A stretch of DNA of 64,000 bases, taken from positions 378,232 through 442,231 of the forward strand of contig NW_004451007.1 of assembly GCF_000321225.1 (NCBI RefSeq), in the 5' to 3' direction. This DNA comes from Odobenus rosmarus divergens. Its lineage: Eukaryota; Chordata; Mammalia; Carnivora; Odobenidae. Positions 23,300 through 35,700 of the stretch are shown piece by piece (the stretch's first letter is position 1; each line of letters opens with the position of its first letter). The notes below the pieces were generated by a model. The model was given only the letters and a program-made list of their open reading frames with translations. It searched no databases and was not told the DNA's origin. The translations under genes were made by a program, and so were the position numbers.

Positions 23300-23338
23300 C
23301 CTTGGTGCCAGAATATTAGTGAGCTAGAATTTGAACCC
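23300..23338 (-). mobile_element. MIR fragment interrupted by the RPS25 retrocopy
   Basis: 'gaatttgaacccag' just before the retrocopy and 'ctaagtccacattc', 'tcactatagcacattgc' just after it (to about 23912) form one antisense MIR end when joined. This shows the older MIR was the landing site. Confidence 0.6.
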
Positions 23339-23354
23339 AGACCTATCTTTTTCT
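23339..23354. repeat. Target-site duplication, left copy (RPS25 retrocopy)
   Basis: The 16-bp 'agacctatctttttct' is repeated exactly at 23860-23875. It brackets the processed copy and marks L1-machinery insertion. Confidence 0.9.
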
Positions 23355-23859
<505 letters not shown>

Positions 23860-23875
23860 AGACCTATCTTTTTCT
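23860..23875. repeat. Target-site duplication, right copy (RPS25 retrocopy)
   Basis: Exact copy of 23339-23354 at the 5' (cap) end of the retrocopy. Its presence flush with the TOP-like leader indicates a full-length insertion. Confidence 0.9.
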
Positions 23876-23912
23876 AAGTCCACATTCTTTCACTATAGCA
23901 CATTGCACTTAT

Positions 23913-26900
23913 ATATGAAATGATAGATATTTAAGGGAGGAATTCAGCACCATAGACATTAAAGTACGCTGAAAGCTTTCTGGAAACCTCTTTTCTAAAA
24001 AAATTAGCAGCAAACCAGAGACAAAATTTTGAAAGAGGAAACATGGATCTGCTTTTGGTAACTCCTCAGTTTTCTTCCTTCCTCCTCTGTTTGCTTAACC
24101 AGTTCATTGTCCAGGTGTTTCATTGTTCCAGCTATGATCTATACAGAAATTAGAAATGTATTTACTCAACAAGCTATTCAACTTGCTTACTAAAGCAAAA
24201 CTGCATTTTTAAAAATCATTTTAAGACATATATTCCAACTATGCAAGGAATGTGTTAGTGGGGCAAGCAGATGACATTTTAATGTGTAACCCCAAAGCAA
24301 TCATTTTAAGAGTTCAGATGGAGGGGAGAGTAGTATGGCTACAGATTAAGAAAATATGAGGGTTTGTGACACACACCTTCAAATTACCCTCAAATTCTAC
24401 TATTTAGGAAGAGATCTTACTTGCCTCTGCTTCAGCTAGAAACCTGTGCTAACAGAGAAGTTCAGAGTTTGGGGCAGTGTTGAGAATGACTTTGGCCTCA
24501 GAGGTAGTCCCAGGATAGATCCTGGTATTTTCTTGTTCTATACTGTATATGTGTATTTGAATGCATTTGCCTAATTTTGGAAATGGGTAGGGGGAAGCTG
24601 GAAGAGATTAGATATAGGGTCTAGATTTTTCTCTTAGACAATTTGTTAAATTTGACTCAGATTAGTAATTATAAGATGACTTTAATGATTGGTTCTGTGC
24701 CTCATGTCAACTGTTGGTCATGTCACAATTAACAACCCTTCCGGAGGTCCTGGGGAGCAGTGCTGATTAAATCGGTCAAATCCACATTCTGTTTTTAAAT
24801 CAGTCAAGCCACTCACTGTTGGGAAGGGAATGTTTGGTTGATTACTGCTTACAGAATATCTATTTTTAAGCTGTAAAGAGGATTTGAATTTTTAGTAATG
24901 GCCATTTGACACTCTTTCATGTGAAATTTTCATTAAAAGAGATATTTCTGGCAAAGATATATATTTTAATCATAATTTTGTGGCTGTCATTACTGGGTAC
25001 AATGTATTGCAGTTGTCTTTCCTTTATCATGGTTTGTAACTAGGAACAAATTTGCCTCATCACAGATGGAAGGCGATTATAATCATTTCAACATTTCCAG
25101 CAAAATATTCATAGGTGTTACTAAAAACATGGTTATGAGATAAAAAAAAAAAAACAACTCTGGGAACTGCTGGCTTTTATAAAGATTTTTCAACTCTAAA
25201 ACTTTCTAAAGCCTTTAATATGCTAATACAAGTTTTGGGTCTCTAAGAGGGAATTAGAAGATGCTGAGTTCTCCGGACCTATTTGACTATAGAAATCCTT
25301 TTTAATAGAACATCTTATCAGACCACCAACGTGAATACACTTTGGAGAGTGCTGGATTAAGCATCTACCCAGCCAACTTCTAGTATTTAAGGCTTACCTG
25401 CCAGAGTGCTGGCTGACACCTGCACACTTTAGCTGCTTGGAAGACATTAAAAGAGTATTTTATTGTCCAAAATGTTTCTTCTCTCTGAGGATACATGAGG
25501 TCCAGGGCCTTGGCGAAATTGTGAAATTGGCCATTTTTGCCTTTGGTATGTTCTCATCATTCTTTTTAATGCTTTTCTGTATCATCATTAAGTTTCCTTG
25601 CTTTCCACAAGCTTGTCTCTTGACATCGCATGTTCTGATTCTTGCTTTAGAATACTGACACCTTTTCCTGGTGTGTCTTTCAATTGAGGTACAGCATGCA
25701 AGATGTAGATGCCCACCCTCTCCATCAACACAGTACGCTTCTTCTGTGTTTCAGTGCAGTCCAGGCCAAAGTTGGCTGCCAAGTGTCAAGTAACCTATTC
25801 TACTGTCATGTGTTTATGATTGATAATTAACTTAAAAGTACACTTTGACAGAGAGGAGCCAATGACATCAATGTTTATTCTCTCCAGTAGGAACAAATGT
25901 GTCCTTCGGCTAGGATTTCAGAGACTTCTGAAGAGTGGGAGATATTTTTGGTCATTGAGATCTTGAGATCCCTCAATTAATACCATAAAAATTCATGGTC
26001 TGAAGAATAACAGAACTCTATTTTCTTTTTTACTCTTTAATTTTATAAGTTTAGAACACACTGGGACTGTAATTAAAAAACTTTAAAAATCCAAATTTCA
26101 TCAAGTAGTGAAATAGCTATGAGCATCTAATTGTAAAGAAATGATCCAGAAAACAAATGAGTTCCTAAGGAATACAAAATGCATAATAAAATATTCTGCT
26201 AAAATATTTAATTTCAGAAAATATCTTAAATGTTAGGATCAAATATAAATTGGAAAGTTTACTTGTATTCAGATTGCATATACAATTGTCAAACAGAATT
26301 AACATGAGTATGCAAATATTTTATACTAAGACATCCTTTAAGCTATAAACCAATACCTCAAGATGACTTTTGAGTTGGCCTCAGAGTTCTAATTTTACTG
26401 TCTAGCTAGCAAGAGATCCCAAACAAAATTACATCCTGGATGTTCTTTGACTTAATGATGACATGAAATGTAATAACAGAGTCAGTAGTGCCAGAATATT
26501 TAGTGTCTAACAATATTACCATTTTATCATTCTGGCCTAAAACATCCATCTAGGCAAACATATAGGGAGATGGTTATAAATCCTTTTAAAATAATGCCCC
26601 AAATTTCTCACACTGAAAATAATTTTATGTTTTGATGGGTTGCTTTGCTCTGTTTTGCTGTCAAAAGACAATTTTATTCAAAGAAAAATGTCAATATTAC
26701 AAAAAGTCTCTTTTATTCCATATATATTCTACTTTCTGCCAAGAAACAAATTCAGTAAAGATAGAAATATAAGAAACAGCCCTGTATTTATATTGCATAT
26801 ACATAAAATAATATAATAAGTAATAAGCTAATATATATATATATATATATAGTTTGCTCATTTTAAAATTTCGGGAACTTTAGTAGCATAGGAGATATTT

Positions 26901-27569
26901 TGAGTAATACTCATTATTTCCCAAAATTGCAATGAATTTTTACTCAATATTTTAACTTTAGAGAAACATGCTAGTGATATATGGGCATTTTAAAGCATTG
27001 TTGGTATTACCAAAATGCCGTGCTTTTAGCATAAATTTCTTTTGTAGGCTCCTCCCACAGGACTTTAAGAAATATTAGCATGATTTTGGTTATGACATTG
27101 TTTTGTGGTTTTTCTGACTTAAACCTGCAAGGAAAACAAACAAACAAACAAACAAACAAACAAACCTGCAGGTAGATGCCTTTCTTACCCGAACAACATT
27201 CATCTTCATCTCTAGTGCTGAGCATGCTTCCTGGCACCTGGGGTTGGTTTCCTAAATGTTGATGTGGTAGCAGTTTCTGTGGAAAGAAGCATGAACTGGA
27301 AAGTCATCTGTAATATTTTGATGCAAATAGGTGTCATTTCAAATGATGGCAATAACCTTCACACTCTAAACGCATCCTGAGTCTAACACATCACAGATAA
27401 CTAGCATGAACTTCAGTCACTAAAACAGATTTTTATTTATGCTCCTTCCTTGAGAACAGTGTCACTAAATAATTCCCTATCTGCTGTGCTTTATCTTTCT
27501 GTTTCGTGTTTTCCCATTTGGTCACTAAAATATCGGTATAAAGTATAAATAATGTCTTCCATGCATACA
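23913..27569. other. Unassigned DNA with simple repeats
   Basis: About 3.6 kb without a recognised gene. The phrase at 25275-25365 ('tttgactatagaaatcc', 'gaatacactttggag') resembles a hAT-type MER element. A (TA)n run lies at 26830-26851. Open frames at 25437-25658 (plus) and 25588-25782 (minus) overlap and show no motif. Confidence 0.45.
27134..27169. repeat. (AAAC)n microsatellite
   Basis: About nine AAAC units, bordered on both sides by 'acctgca' words ('aaacctgcaagg' before, 'aacctgcagg' after). Confidence 0.95.
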
Positions 27570-27670
27570 TTGCTTTATGGTTTACATAATACTTTCGTGC
27601 TTATTATTTCATTTAGTCCTTACCATTAAGGGGATGAGGCAGGTATTAGTGTCTTGAGATACCCAAAAGT
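27570..27670 (-). mobile_element. MIR fragment, antisense
   Basis: 'ttatggtttacataa', 'ttatttcatttagtcc' and 'gatgaggcaggtatta' keep reversed MIR word order. Confidence 0.55.
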
Positions 27671-27674
27671 GACA

Positions 27675-28080
27675 CTGGCAGAGGCTGTTAATTGTCCTCC
27701 TTCTTCTACAAATAGAATTACTGTTATTTTGGTATGTGGTTGTGCAGTTAGTGGCTACATTTTCCAGATTTCCTTACAGCTAAATATAGTTATGTGATTA
27801 AAGTTCTGGCCAATGGAAAGACACGAAGGTTTCAACTCTTTAATTTTACCTTCATAAATAAAGGATGCCTCCTTCTCTTTCTCTCTCCTCGTTTTTGATA
27901 GCTGGAATGTGAAGGTGTCATCTTAGGCTATAGGTAAGGTCAGATCCTAGGGATGCCAGTGCAAGAAGATGGAAGAACATTTTGCCGCATGTGACCTCAT
28001 GGAGCATCTCATCAGCTCAGATTTTATGTGTAAGAGAAATAGACTTTCATATTTCAGACATTATCATTTTGTGTCTCATT
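27675..28080 (+). mobile_element. Possible ancient LTR-type repeat
   Basis: 'gttctggccaatgg', 'gctggaatgtgaagg' and the end phrase 'gagaaatagactttcat' followed by 'gtgtctcatttaccgcagc' resemble a mammalian-wide LTR-like repeat I know by text but cannot name safely. Edges uncertain. Confidence 0.4.
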
Positions 28081-29565
28081 TACCGCAGCTAAGCCCATGT
28101 CCTTATTGAAATGATTACTCAACAGAAGAGGCATTTTTAATGAATCAATTATTTTCTATGATGCCTTGTAGATAGAGGCTCCTTTTTCTACAGTGGTTAA
28201 TATCCTGGGTCCTGGGAGCTCCCAATAGTTGAAATGAACTGACTTAAAAAGTATTTTTTTTTTAATTTTTGTATTGATTGAGATAAATATTTATTTTTGT
28301 GTCTGTTCATATGAAGGGGAATAGTGAGGGGTCTTACTGAAATGTTCCTACTCCATAGGCTCTCCAAAATTTATATTTTTGGCTTTTCCTTCCCATGTAT
28401 TGTTATACTTCTCTCAGAATCCAACATTTAGGAAAAATGTGTGCTCATGCTGGCAGTCATTTTGTCTTATTCTCTTATGTTTACAGTGGCTACTGTTTGG
28501 TTTGAAAAGTAGTAGTGAGAATTTATTGGACTTTTCCCTCTCAGCACAGAACAAGGAGTAATCAAACATGACTATTTGGGCAGGATTATTGTGATATGAG
28601 TATCCAACCTCACACTGCCAACAATTTGCTGGAAGATTTAACTTGGCAAATAAAAACTGAATTTATGTGAGCTCATAACAGTCACATATAGGACAATCTT
28701 TTTAATAATCTTAAAGCCAGGAAGTTTCTTAGTTCAATAGTTTTTTCTGGAAGCAAAAGCAATATTTTTACTAATTTAAATATTTTAAACCAAGTAGAAA
28801 TGTGTTTGACATCTTGATATTTCTTTTGCTTTGCAAGGTTAAATTCCATTTAAGGTTTATTTACATGTGTGCTACTTATTGGCAGTAGACTCTCAGTCAT
28901 TGAGAACATGTTTTTATTTTGGATCAGTAAGATAGTATTCTTTCTGTAGTCATAAATGTAAGATTTTTTAAAATAAATAAATAAAAGAGAAGATACACAT
29001 GTTTTGGATGCGTATTTTTTCTTAATTCTACAGGTATTAGCATGGTGTTCAAATATATAACTTTTCAGGAAAAAAAGACAAGATCTGAAAAAGAGATTCA
29101 TAGTTGGCATTACATCTCAAATTAAAGGAATTAATTTAGTAGTGAACATTATTTTAAACATATCTGACCTTCTAGCTATACTTTGATTCAATAGAAGAAT
29201 CTGCTAATTCTTCATTATTCCTCAGTGATTTGTCATTTCCTGTGAATTGTATTCCTTAGGAGGTAAATAAAGGCTTTGTTTTCCAGAATATAATTACAGG
29301 ACCACATCCTCCTTCCCCTCTTTTATCTCTTATAATATTTAGTCTTACAGATTTCTCTTTACTATGACTGATCAGTAATCCGTCACATTTAGAACTGACT
29401 GAAAAAATTCCAACCCACTTTTTACTTTATTGGAACATAGCACAATCTAAGGAAATGTGCAGGCAGAAAATAGATATGCTTTAAGAATAAAAATCCCTCT
29501 TTTGATTTTAATAAACTCTTAATAATTTTATTGTGATTATTTAGATGATATAATTCATACATTTT
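28081..29565. other. No gene recognised
   Basis: AT-rich unique sequence. Open frames at 28379-28561 (plus) and 28850-29110 (minus) lack motifs. The '(AAAT)n' near 28970 may be a SINE-tail remnant. Confidence 0.45.
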
Positions 29566-29577
29566 AAAGCAGTTTAA

Positions 29578-29768
29578 GGGGGTTGGTGCCTGGGTGGCTC
29601 AGTCAGATAAGCATCTGCCTTCAGCTCAGGTTGTGATCTCAGGGTCCTGGGATGGAGTCCAGCTTCAGGCTCCCTGCTCAGTGGGGAGTCTGCTTCTCCT
29701 TCTCCTTCTGCCCCTCCCCTCACTCCTGCTCTCTCTCTCTCAAATAAATAAATAAAATCTTTAAAAAA
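29578..29768 (+). mobile_element. Carnivore SINE
   Basis: Clean head 'gcctgggtggctcagtc', 'cagggtcctgggatgg', CT tract and (AAATA)n tail. Flanked by 'aaagcagtttaa' at 29566-29577 and 29769-29780. Confidence 0.97.
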
Positions 29769-29954
29769 AAAGCAGTTTAATGAGGTATTCTGATACTACA
29801 ACAGAAAAATGTAGATACGTAAATATGAAACAGGTTTCTTAAAGAGTTTTTTCTCGTTTCAAAGTTCTATTGTTCTTTGTTAGTCGTTTTATTCTCTTTT
29901 CCCCCCTAGGTATTAGTCTCATACCTTCTATTGCTAATCTAATTCCCAAACTAT

Positions 29955-30815
29955 TTTTTTTATTTAATAGCTTTATTGAGGTGCAATTGATACACAAAGA
30001 ACTGCATATGTATATATATTTTAAAGATTTTATTTATTTATTTGACAGAGAGCGACACAGCGAGAGAGAGAACACAAGCAGGGGGAGTGGGAGAGGGAGA
30101 AGCAAGCTTCCCACCAAGCAGGGAGCCCGATGTGGGGCTCCATCCCAGGACCCTGGGATCATGACCTGAGCCGAAGGCAGACGCTTAATGACTGAGCCAC
30201 CCAGGCGCCCCAGAACTGCGTATATTTAATGGGTACAATTTGATGAGTTTGGACATATGCAAACACCTGTAATACCATTGCCACAATCAAAGTAATGTAC
30301 TTAAACAATACTTCCCAAGCTTTCCTGTGTCTCCTTTTTTGAGTGCATGTGTGTCTGTTAGGAACATTTAACATGGGATTTACCCTCTTGACATATTTTA
30401 AAATGCACAATATTGTATTGTTAACTATAGGGAGTATGTTGTACAGCAGGTTTCTACACCTTTTCATCTTGTATAATTCAAAGTTTATACCTATTGAACA
30501 ACTTCTTATTTCTCCTATCCCCCAGCCCCAGCAAACAACATTTCATTCTCTGCTACTATGAATTTAACTATTTTAGATACTTCACATAAGTGGAATCGTG
30601 CAGGATTTGTTCTTCTGTGATTGGCTTATTTCAATTAGCATAATATCCTCCAGATCCACCTAAGTTGTCATAAATAGCAGGATATTCTTCTTTTTTAAGG
30701 ATGAATAATGTTCCACGGTATATGTACATTTTACATTTTCTTCATCCCATTCGTCCATCAGACACTTGGATTGTTTCCATATCTTGGTTGTTGTGAATAA
30801 TGCTGCATTTTATAC
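29955..30815 (-). mobile_element. Old L1, 3' end, antisense
   Basis: On plus it starts with 'tttattgaggtgcaattg' and continues with 'tttgatgagtttggac', 'gataacctgca'-type text, 'ttcaattagcataat' and 'ttgtgaataatgctgc'. This is the antisense of an L1M 3' UTR and ORF2 end. Interrupted by a SINE at 30015-30211. Confidence 0.8.
30015..30211 (-). mobile_element. Carnivore SINE inserted in L1
   Basis: 'aaagattttatttattt' tail, 'agcagggggagtggg', 'ccaggaccctgggatc' and a clean head 'ctgagccacccaggcgcc'. Flanked by 'agaactgc(a/g)tat' on both sides. Well preserved, so young. Confidence 0.97.
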
Positions 30816-30869
30816 ATTAGATGAAGTTTTCAGTCTACTTGTCATTGACTAAAACACAGATTTGGAAGC

Positions 30870-31010
30870 TCTCCTTACTCTACAAAATGTGATTCAAGGA
30901 CCAGCAGCTTAGCTATCACCTGAGAACTTGTTAGAAAAGCAGAATCTCAACCCCGTCACAGATTCCCAAGTGACTGGTGTTCGACTTCAAAATTTGAAAA
31001 GTATGGCTCT
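30870..31010 (+). mobile_element. MER5A-type hAT (Charlie) fragment
   Basis: 'accagcagcttagctatcacc', 'gagaacttgttagaaa', 'cagaatctcaaccccg' and 'gattcccaagtgactgg' follow MER5A order. Non-autonomous DNA transposon, so no coding is expected. Confidence 0.7.
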
Positions 31011-31029
31011 AAAAGACAAGCCATCAGAC

Positions 31030-31854
31030 TTGGATGTGAGTGGGTACATGAGTGTGTTTTTAAGTGGGGATATTATATTTGTTGATAGAAGTGTCACTTA
31101 TCTTTGTTTATGTTTTATGATAACTAACTTCCATTTATAATCAATAAGATCCCATGTGGATTGACATATACAATTGATCCAGTGCTTTTCTTACTCCTGA
31201 ATTGAAATCAGAACTCCCCCAATACTCCTTCCTCAGCTGTTAGCCACATTTGATGGGGATTTCTGATTCCTCATAACCATGTGTCCTTTGAGAAAAAAAA
31301 AAATCCCAATTAGACTCCTGTTAGAAAGATGGCAGGGTGCTAATACATTGTGGCAATGCATACATTATGTTTGGAAGAAAAAAAAAAACGTTTAAATCTT
31401 TGTTCTCTTCTAGGCTTTAAATCAGCAAGCCTTTTCAAGCTAAGCTGTATTTTCTTTTTGGGCAGCAAAGTGGGCATGGCCAGGGAACAGACTGGCTCTA
31501 GGCAAGACTTCCTGAGCTCTGTGCTTGTGCAGATTATATCATAGAGTTTCAACAAAGCCCAGTCTTTCTCTTTTGGACAGATGGTGACAAATGCCATGTT
31601 AATTTGATGATGTGACTAAGTAAAGACTCAGTAAATCTTAACTATAATGTTTATTTCTTACTGCTTTGCAAAATTATTAAATGATGAATAAAAAAAGTTA
31701 GCTCTCTCTTGTTTCAATCCATCAAAATTGCTCACAGAATTTCAGAACAAATACAAATAATGTTTTTCAGTGCTGTTATCTCCTGAACAGGAACAGTATT
31801 TCCCTAAATGAATTTTAAATGTTACATTTTAAGCAAATTAATACATACATTTGA
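31030..31854. other. No gene recognised
   Basis: Short A-runs at 31292-31302 and 31378-31388. Overlapping opposite-strand open frames at 31340-31597 carry no motif. Confidence 0.45.
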
Positions 31855-31990
31855 GGGGCACCTGGGTGGCTCGGTTGGTTAAGCATCTGACTCTTGATTT
31901 CAGCTCAGGTCATTGTCTCGGGTCACGAGATCGAACACCGAGTTAGGCTCTGTGCTGAATGTGGAGCCTGCTTAAAATTCTCTCTCTCCA
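31855..31990 (+). mobile_element. Carnivore SINE, 5' part, split by a second SINE
   Basis: Head 'cacctgggtggctcgg', then the variant body 'tgagatcgaacacc'-like and 'gagcctgcttaaaattctc'. It stops in the CT tract where the next SINE begins. Pyrimidine text at 32210-32275 may be its displaced tail. Confidence 0.85.
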
Positions 31991-32181
31991 GGGGTGCCTG
32001 GGTGGCTCAGATGGCTGGGCGTTTGCCTTTGGCTCAGGTTGTGATCCCGGGGTCCTGGGATCAAATCCCACATCGGGATCCTTGCTCAGGAGCGTGCTTC
32101 TCCCTCTGCCTCTCCCCCTGCTCGTGCTCTCTCTTTCTGCATCTCTCTGTCTCAAATGAATAAATAAAATCTTGAAAAAAA
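31991..32181 (+). mobile_element. Carnivore SINE inserted in the CT tract of another SINE
   Basis: Head 'gcctgggtggctcagatgg', 'gatcccggggtcctggg', CT tract and 'aaataaaatcttg' with A tail. Same orientation as its host. The flanking 'aaattctctctc' and 'aaatccttctct' may be a diverged duplication. Confidence 0.9.
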
Positions 32182-32598
32182 AGAACCTTGTTTTTTCTAA
32201 AAAAAAAATAAAATCCTTCTCTACTTCTGCCCCCTCAACCCCACTGTTTTCACTGTCTCTCTCTCTTTTAAAGAAAAACCTAAAAAAAACCATACATTTC
32301 ATAACACAGTCAAATAGAGTAGAAAAATCTGTGCATTATGACATGCCACTGCCTTCTTCCTTTCCTTCCAAACCCTAAGTGCTGTTGTCTAAAGGCAAAC
32401 TCTTTCACTGTACATTGTTTTGTTTTTGTTTCCTCTATAACTTTAACATACTTCTTTGTCTATTTCTTGAATGAAATTTAGAGAATATTTATTGACTCTG
32501 TGTCATGAAAGATGAGTATTTTTTCCCACTCTCTCCATCTCCTCTCTACTCCCAAATCTTATTATTGACTATTATTTTTAGTTCTATTGGGTAAATTT

Positions 32599-32788
32599 TT
32601 TTTTTAAGATTTTATTTATTTATTTGAGAGAGAGAATGAGAGAGAGAGAGCATGAGAGGGGGGAGGGTCAGAGGGAGAAGCAGACTCCCTGCCGAGCAGG
32701 GAGCCCGATGCGGGACTCGATCCCGGGACTCCAGGATCATGACCTGAGCGGAAGGCAGTCGCTTAACCAACTGAGCCACCCAGGCGCC
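32599..32788 (-). mobile_element. Young carnivore SINE, antisense
   Basis: Near-consensus body ('gagcccgatgcgggactc', 'ctgagccacccaggcgcc'). Exact 15-bp duplication 'ctattgggtaaattt' at 32584-32598 and 32789-32803. Among the least diverged copies in the window. Confidence 0.97.
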
Positions 32789-33239
32789 CTATTGGGTAAA
32801 TTTAAATCCTATACATATGTATCTAGTTCCTGATTGGTCAATTTTTGATGGTATCTCTTAGGTCTCCACTTGTTATGTGAAAATATTGTGTCTCAATCTT
32901 TTCCTCCATCTTTCTTGTTTCTTCCCTCTCCCATCCTTTTACCCCTCCTTCTGTCCGTTAGGCTTTTATTTTGTCAGCATCATTAATATTTACATTATTC
33001 AGTATACTGAACCACAAAGAGGTCCAGAGTTTAAATACTTATTATCAGCATATAATGACTATGAAAATATTGCTGGGTGTGGATTGAGGTGATTGCTAAG
33101 ATGACATTCTCTTCTCCCTAAGGGTAGAGCCATTTGAAGGAAAATGTTCTCACTAATGGTATCAAATAGAGACTCTTTTCTTATATTCTACCAATTGCTT
33201 AAAATCATGCTACATTTTAGTTAGCTTCATAACTGTACC

Positions 33240-35330
33240 ATTAATTTTGTTTGTGCCTTTGCTGTTGCTTCTCCTTGCATTTCTGCTAGTCTTACACCAT
33301 TTACCTTTATTACAAGCTCAATATTTTTAGATTCCTTCTTATGTACTTTATTCTTTCAAGTGGGTTTTCCCCAACCAAAGATGACTCTTGTAGGGTATAT
33401 CCATCATTCTGTCCTCCACTCGGAATCTCATACCTCAGCTATCATCTTGGAACTTTCCTTGGTTTTCTTGGGTGAATCCTTTGTTCTCTCTCTCTCTCTC
33501 CTGATTTATTCCCTTATTTATTATAGTAGAATCTCAAGTAGTTCTCTAAAATATTGTATGTAAAATACATACTTGTTGAACATATCATCATCTTATTTTG
33601 TTTTTATAGATAATGGGTATCTGGACTTGTTATAGAATTCTAGATTGAGAAAAATTTCCCCCTTGAGAGCATTATTTCCTTGTTTTTCAACCACTGGTGT
33701 TGCCTCTACAAAGTTAGATGCTACTCAGTTGGCTTGTTTAACTCCTCTTTGGAAGCTTTTAGGATTTTCTTTTTCTCCTTGATGGCATGACATGTGTAGA
33801 TATAGATCTGTTATTTTCTTTGCACGTGGTATTTAGTAAGTTTTTCATTCTGAAGGCTTGTGTTCTTCAGTTCTCAGAAAATTTTGATATTTTCTTTCCC
33901 TCCCTTTACTCTTCTTTCTCTCTGAAATTCCTGTTAGAGTAATATTAGACCTCTTGGCTTGGTCTTCTCTGTGTCTTATAAGTTCTTTACCCACCTGAGG
34001 TAGGCAGAATTGTAAGATGGCTGCCAAGATTCCAGCCACCTTGTATAAATGTCTTAGATAATTCTTCCCCCTTAAGTGTGGGTAGGACCTATGAATAGAT
34101 GAGACAATCACTTCGTCGATTAGGTTTCCTAACATGGCAGAGGGCTAGGATAGTCACCTTTGTGATTATATTTACATTATATAAGAATTCTTCCTACCAG
34201 ACTGGGGAGACATTCTGGCTTTGAAGATGTGAGCTGCCTTGTTCTGAGAAGGCCACGTGGATAGAACCTGAGGGAGGCCTCCAGAAGGTGATAGTGACCC
34301 TGGTCCAATAACCAGTAAGAAAATTGAGATCTCAGCCCTACAACTACAAGGAAGTTATTCTGCCAACAACCTGGATGAGCTTGGGTGATCTGGAGTTCAG
34401 ATGAGATCACAGTCTGGCTGTAACCTTGATTTCTGACCTTTGAGATCCTAAGCAGAGAAACCAGATATACAATGCCTGGACTTCCAATCTACAAAACTGT
34501 GACATCACAAATGGGTATTGTTTTAAGCCATAAGTCTGTGGTAATTTGTTACAAAACAATGGGAAATTAATACGCTTTGTAGTTTTGTTTTTTTATTCTG
34601 GGAGTTTTATTAGACACTATTTTCTAGTCTCCCTGTAGTTTATTTTTTTTTAAGAAACTGTTTTTTTTGTTTGTTTTTTGAAATCTTGGCCATGGAACAG
34701 AAGCTCCTCTTCTGTGTTTTTTTCCTTTTTCACAGCGTTCTTTCTTTGTTTTATGTCATCTTTAATCACTCTGAGCATACTGGAGTTGTTTCAAGTTCTC
34801 CCAGTGCCCCTAATTATCTCTCCTTCTCAGGGGTCAGTTTGATATTTCTCTTTCATGTGGTTAGGTCTCCAAATATGTCTGGCAATGTTTGGTTTCATGC
34901 TTTCAAAAGGAGTGGGTTGCTCTTGAGGGTTTCTTTTGCTATAGAAGTGTCTTTTCTAGCACTTCTTGAAGGTCTCTTCAAGGTCTCTCTCTTGAGTGAG
35001 ATTCTGAAAGGGAATCCCATGTGTGTGGGGCACACTGTTGATGGACTCACTCTGCTTGTAGAGTGAGGGTGCTGTGAGCCAACTCTCTTGTTATTGATAC
35101 TAATGTTGGTTGAATGAGAAGGGCTTTTACTCTGGAACATCTAAGTTCACACCAGATTTTCCCAAACTGTTCAATTTTGTTAGAGATTATCTTTGATTTT
35201 TATGGCTTGGCCTTAAGGGACTGATGCCTGTGCTTTGCATGATGTTGGGCAGAAGTTGGAGGTTGATGAGGGTGACTACTTGTGCTATATTCCCATATAC
35301 AAACTTCAGTAATCTTCCCTTGGTTTTTCC
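33240..35330 (-). mobile_element. Probable old L1 5' region, antisense, split by an LTR
   Basis: On plus, 'gaattctagattgag', 'ttggaagcttttaggatttt', 'aaattcctgttagagtaat' and 'agacctcttggc' match the antisense of the 5' region of old L1M elements. The text resumes after the LTR at 34572 ('attctgggagtttta'). Edges and subfamily are uncertain, and the part after 34740 is called mainly by continuity. Confidence 0.45.
34005..34571 (+). mobile_element. MaLR (MLT1-like) solo LTR
   Basis: LTR-type text: 'ggcagaattgtaagatgg', 'ctggctttgaagatg', 'gatctcagccctacaac', 'tctgccaacaacctgg' and the end 'gttttaagccataag', 'gtggtaatttgttac'. This is the terminal signature of ERVL-MaLR-type LTRs. No internal region is attached. 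It sits inside the old L1. Confidence 0.6.
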
Positions 35331-35400
35331 TTTCTTTCTCTTCCCTTCCCTTCCTTCTTTTCTTCCCTCTTTCCCTCTTTTATTCCTTCCTTCTTTCCTT
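35325..35400. repeat. Polypyrimidine tract
   Basis: C/T-only run of (TTCC)n and (CTTT)n. It gives Ser/Phe/Leu-rich open frames on plus and a Lys/Arg/Glu-rich one on minus that are not genes. Confidence 0.85.
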
Positions 35401-35539
35401 GACTTCAGCTCATTGTACAGCCGAATCATTGGTTTGTTTTTGCAAAGGTTTCTCTTGCTTTATGATATTTTATTTTTTCCCCATTCATTTCATAGCCTAC
35501 TTTCATTTTCCTACCTCCATTTTCCAAAGATACTCACTC

Positions 35540-35700
35540 TAATATATTTGATGGTATATGTATATATACATTCTTGTAAACTATGATTTTTGTGTATGTT
35601 ATTAATTTACTTGATTGTATTGTGCTATAGATCTTATTTTTTTCTTTTCACTCAATATTTTGTTTTCTAGATCTTATCATGTTGCTATATGTATATCAAT
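35540..35700 (-). mobile_element. Possible old L1 3'-region fragment, antisense
   Basis: 'cactcaatattttg', 'agatcttatcatgttgc' and 'atgtatatcaatttc' resemble antisense ORF2-end text. Short and diverged. Confidence 0.35.

Noticed and set aside
29578..29660. tRNA-like promoter boxes in SINE heads, here and in all other SINE copies
   Set aside because: They derive from the tRNA ancestry of the SINE. No cloverleaf or CCA-ready 3' end is present, so they are not tRNA genes.
35187..35586. Overlapping Lys/Glu-rich minus frame and Phe/Ser-rich plus frames
   Set aside because: Produced by the polypyrimidine tract at 35325-35400 and T-rich antisense L1-like sequence.
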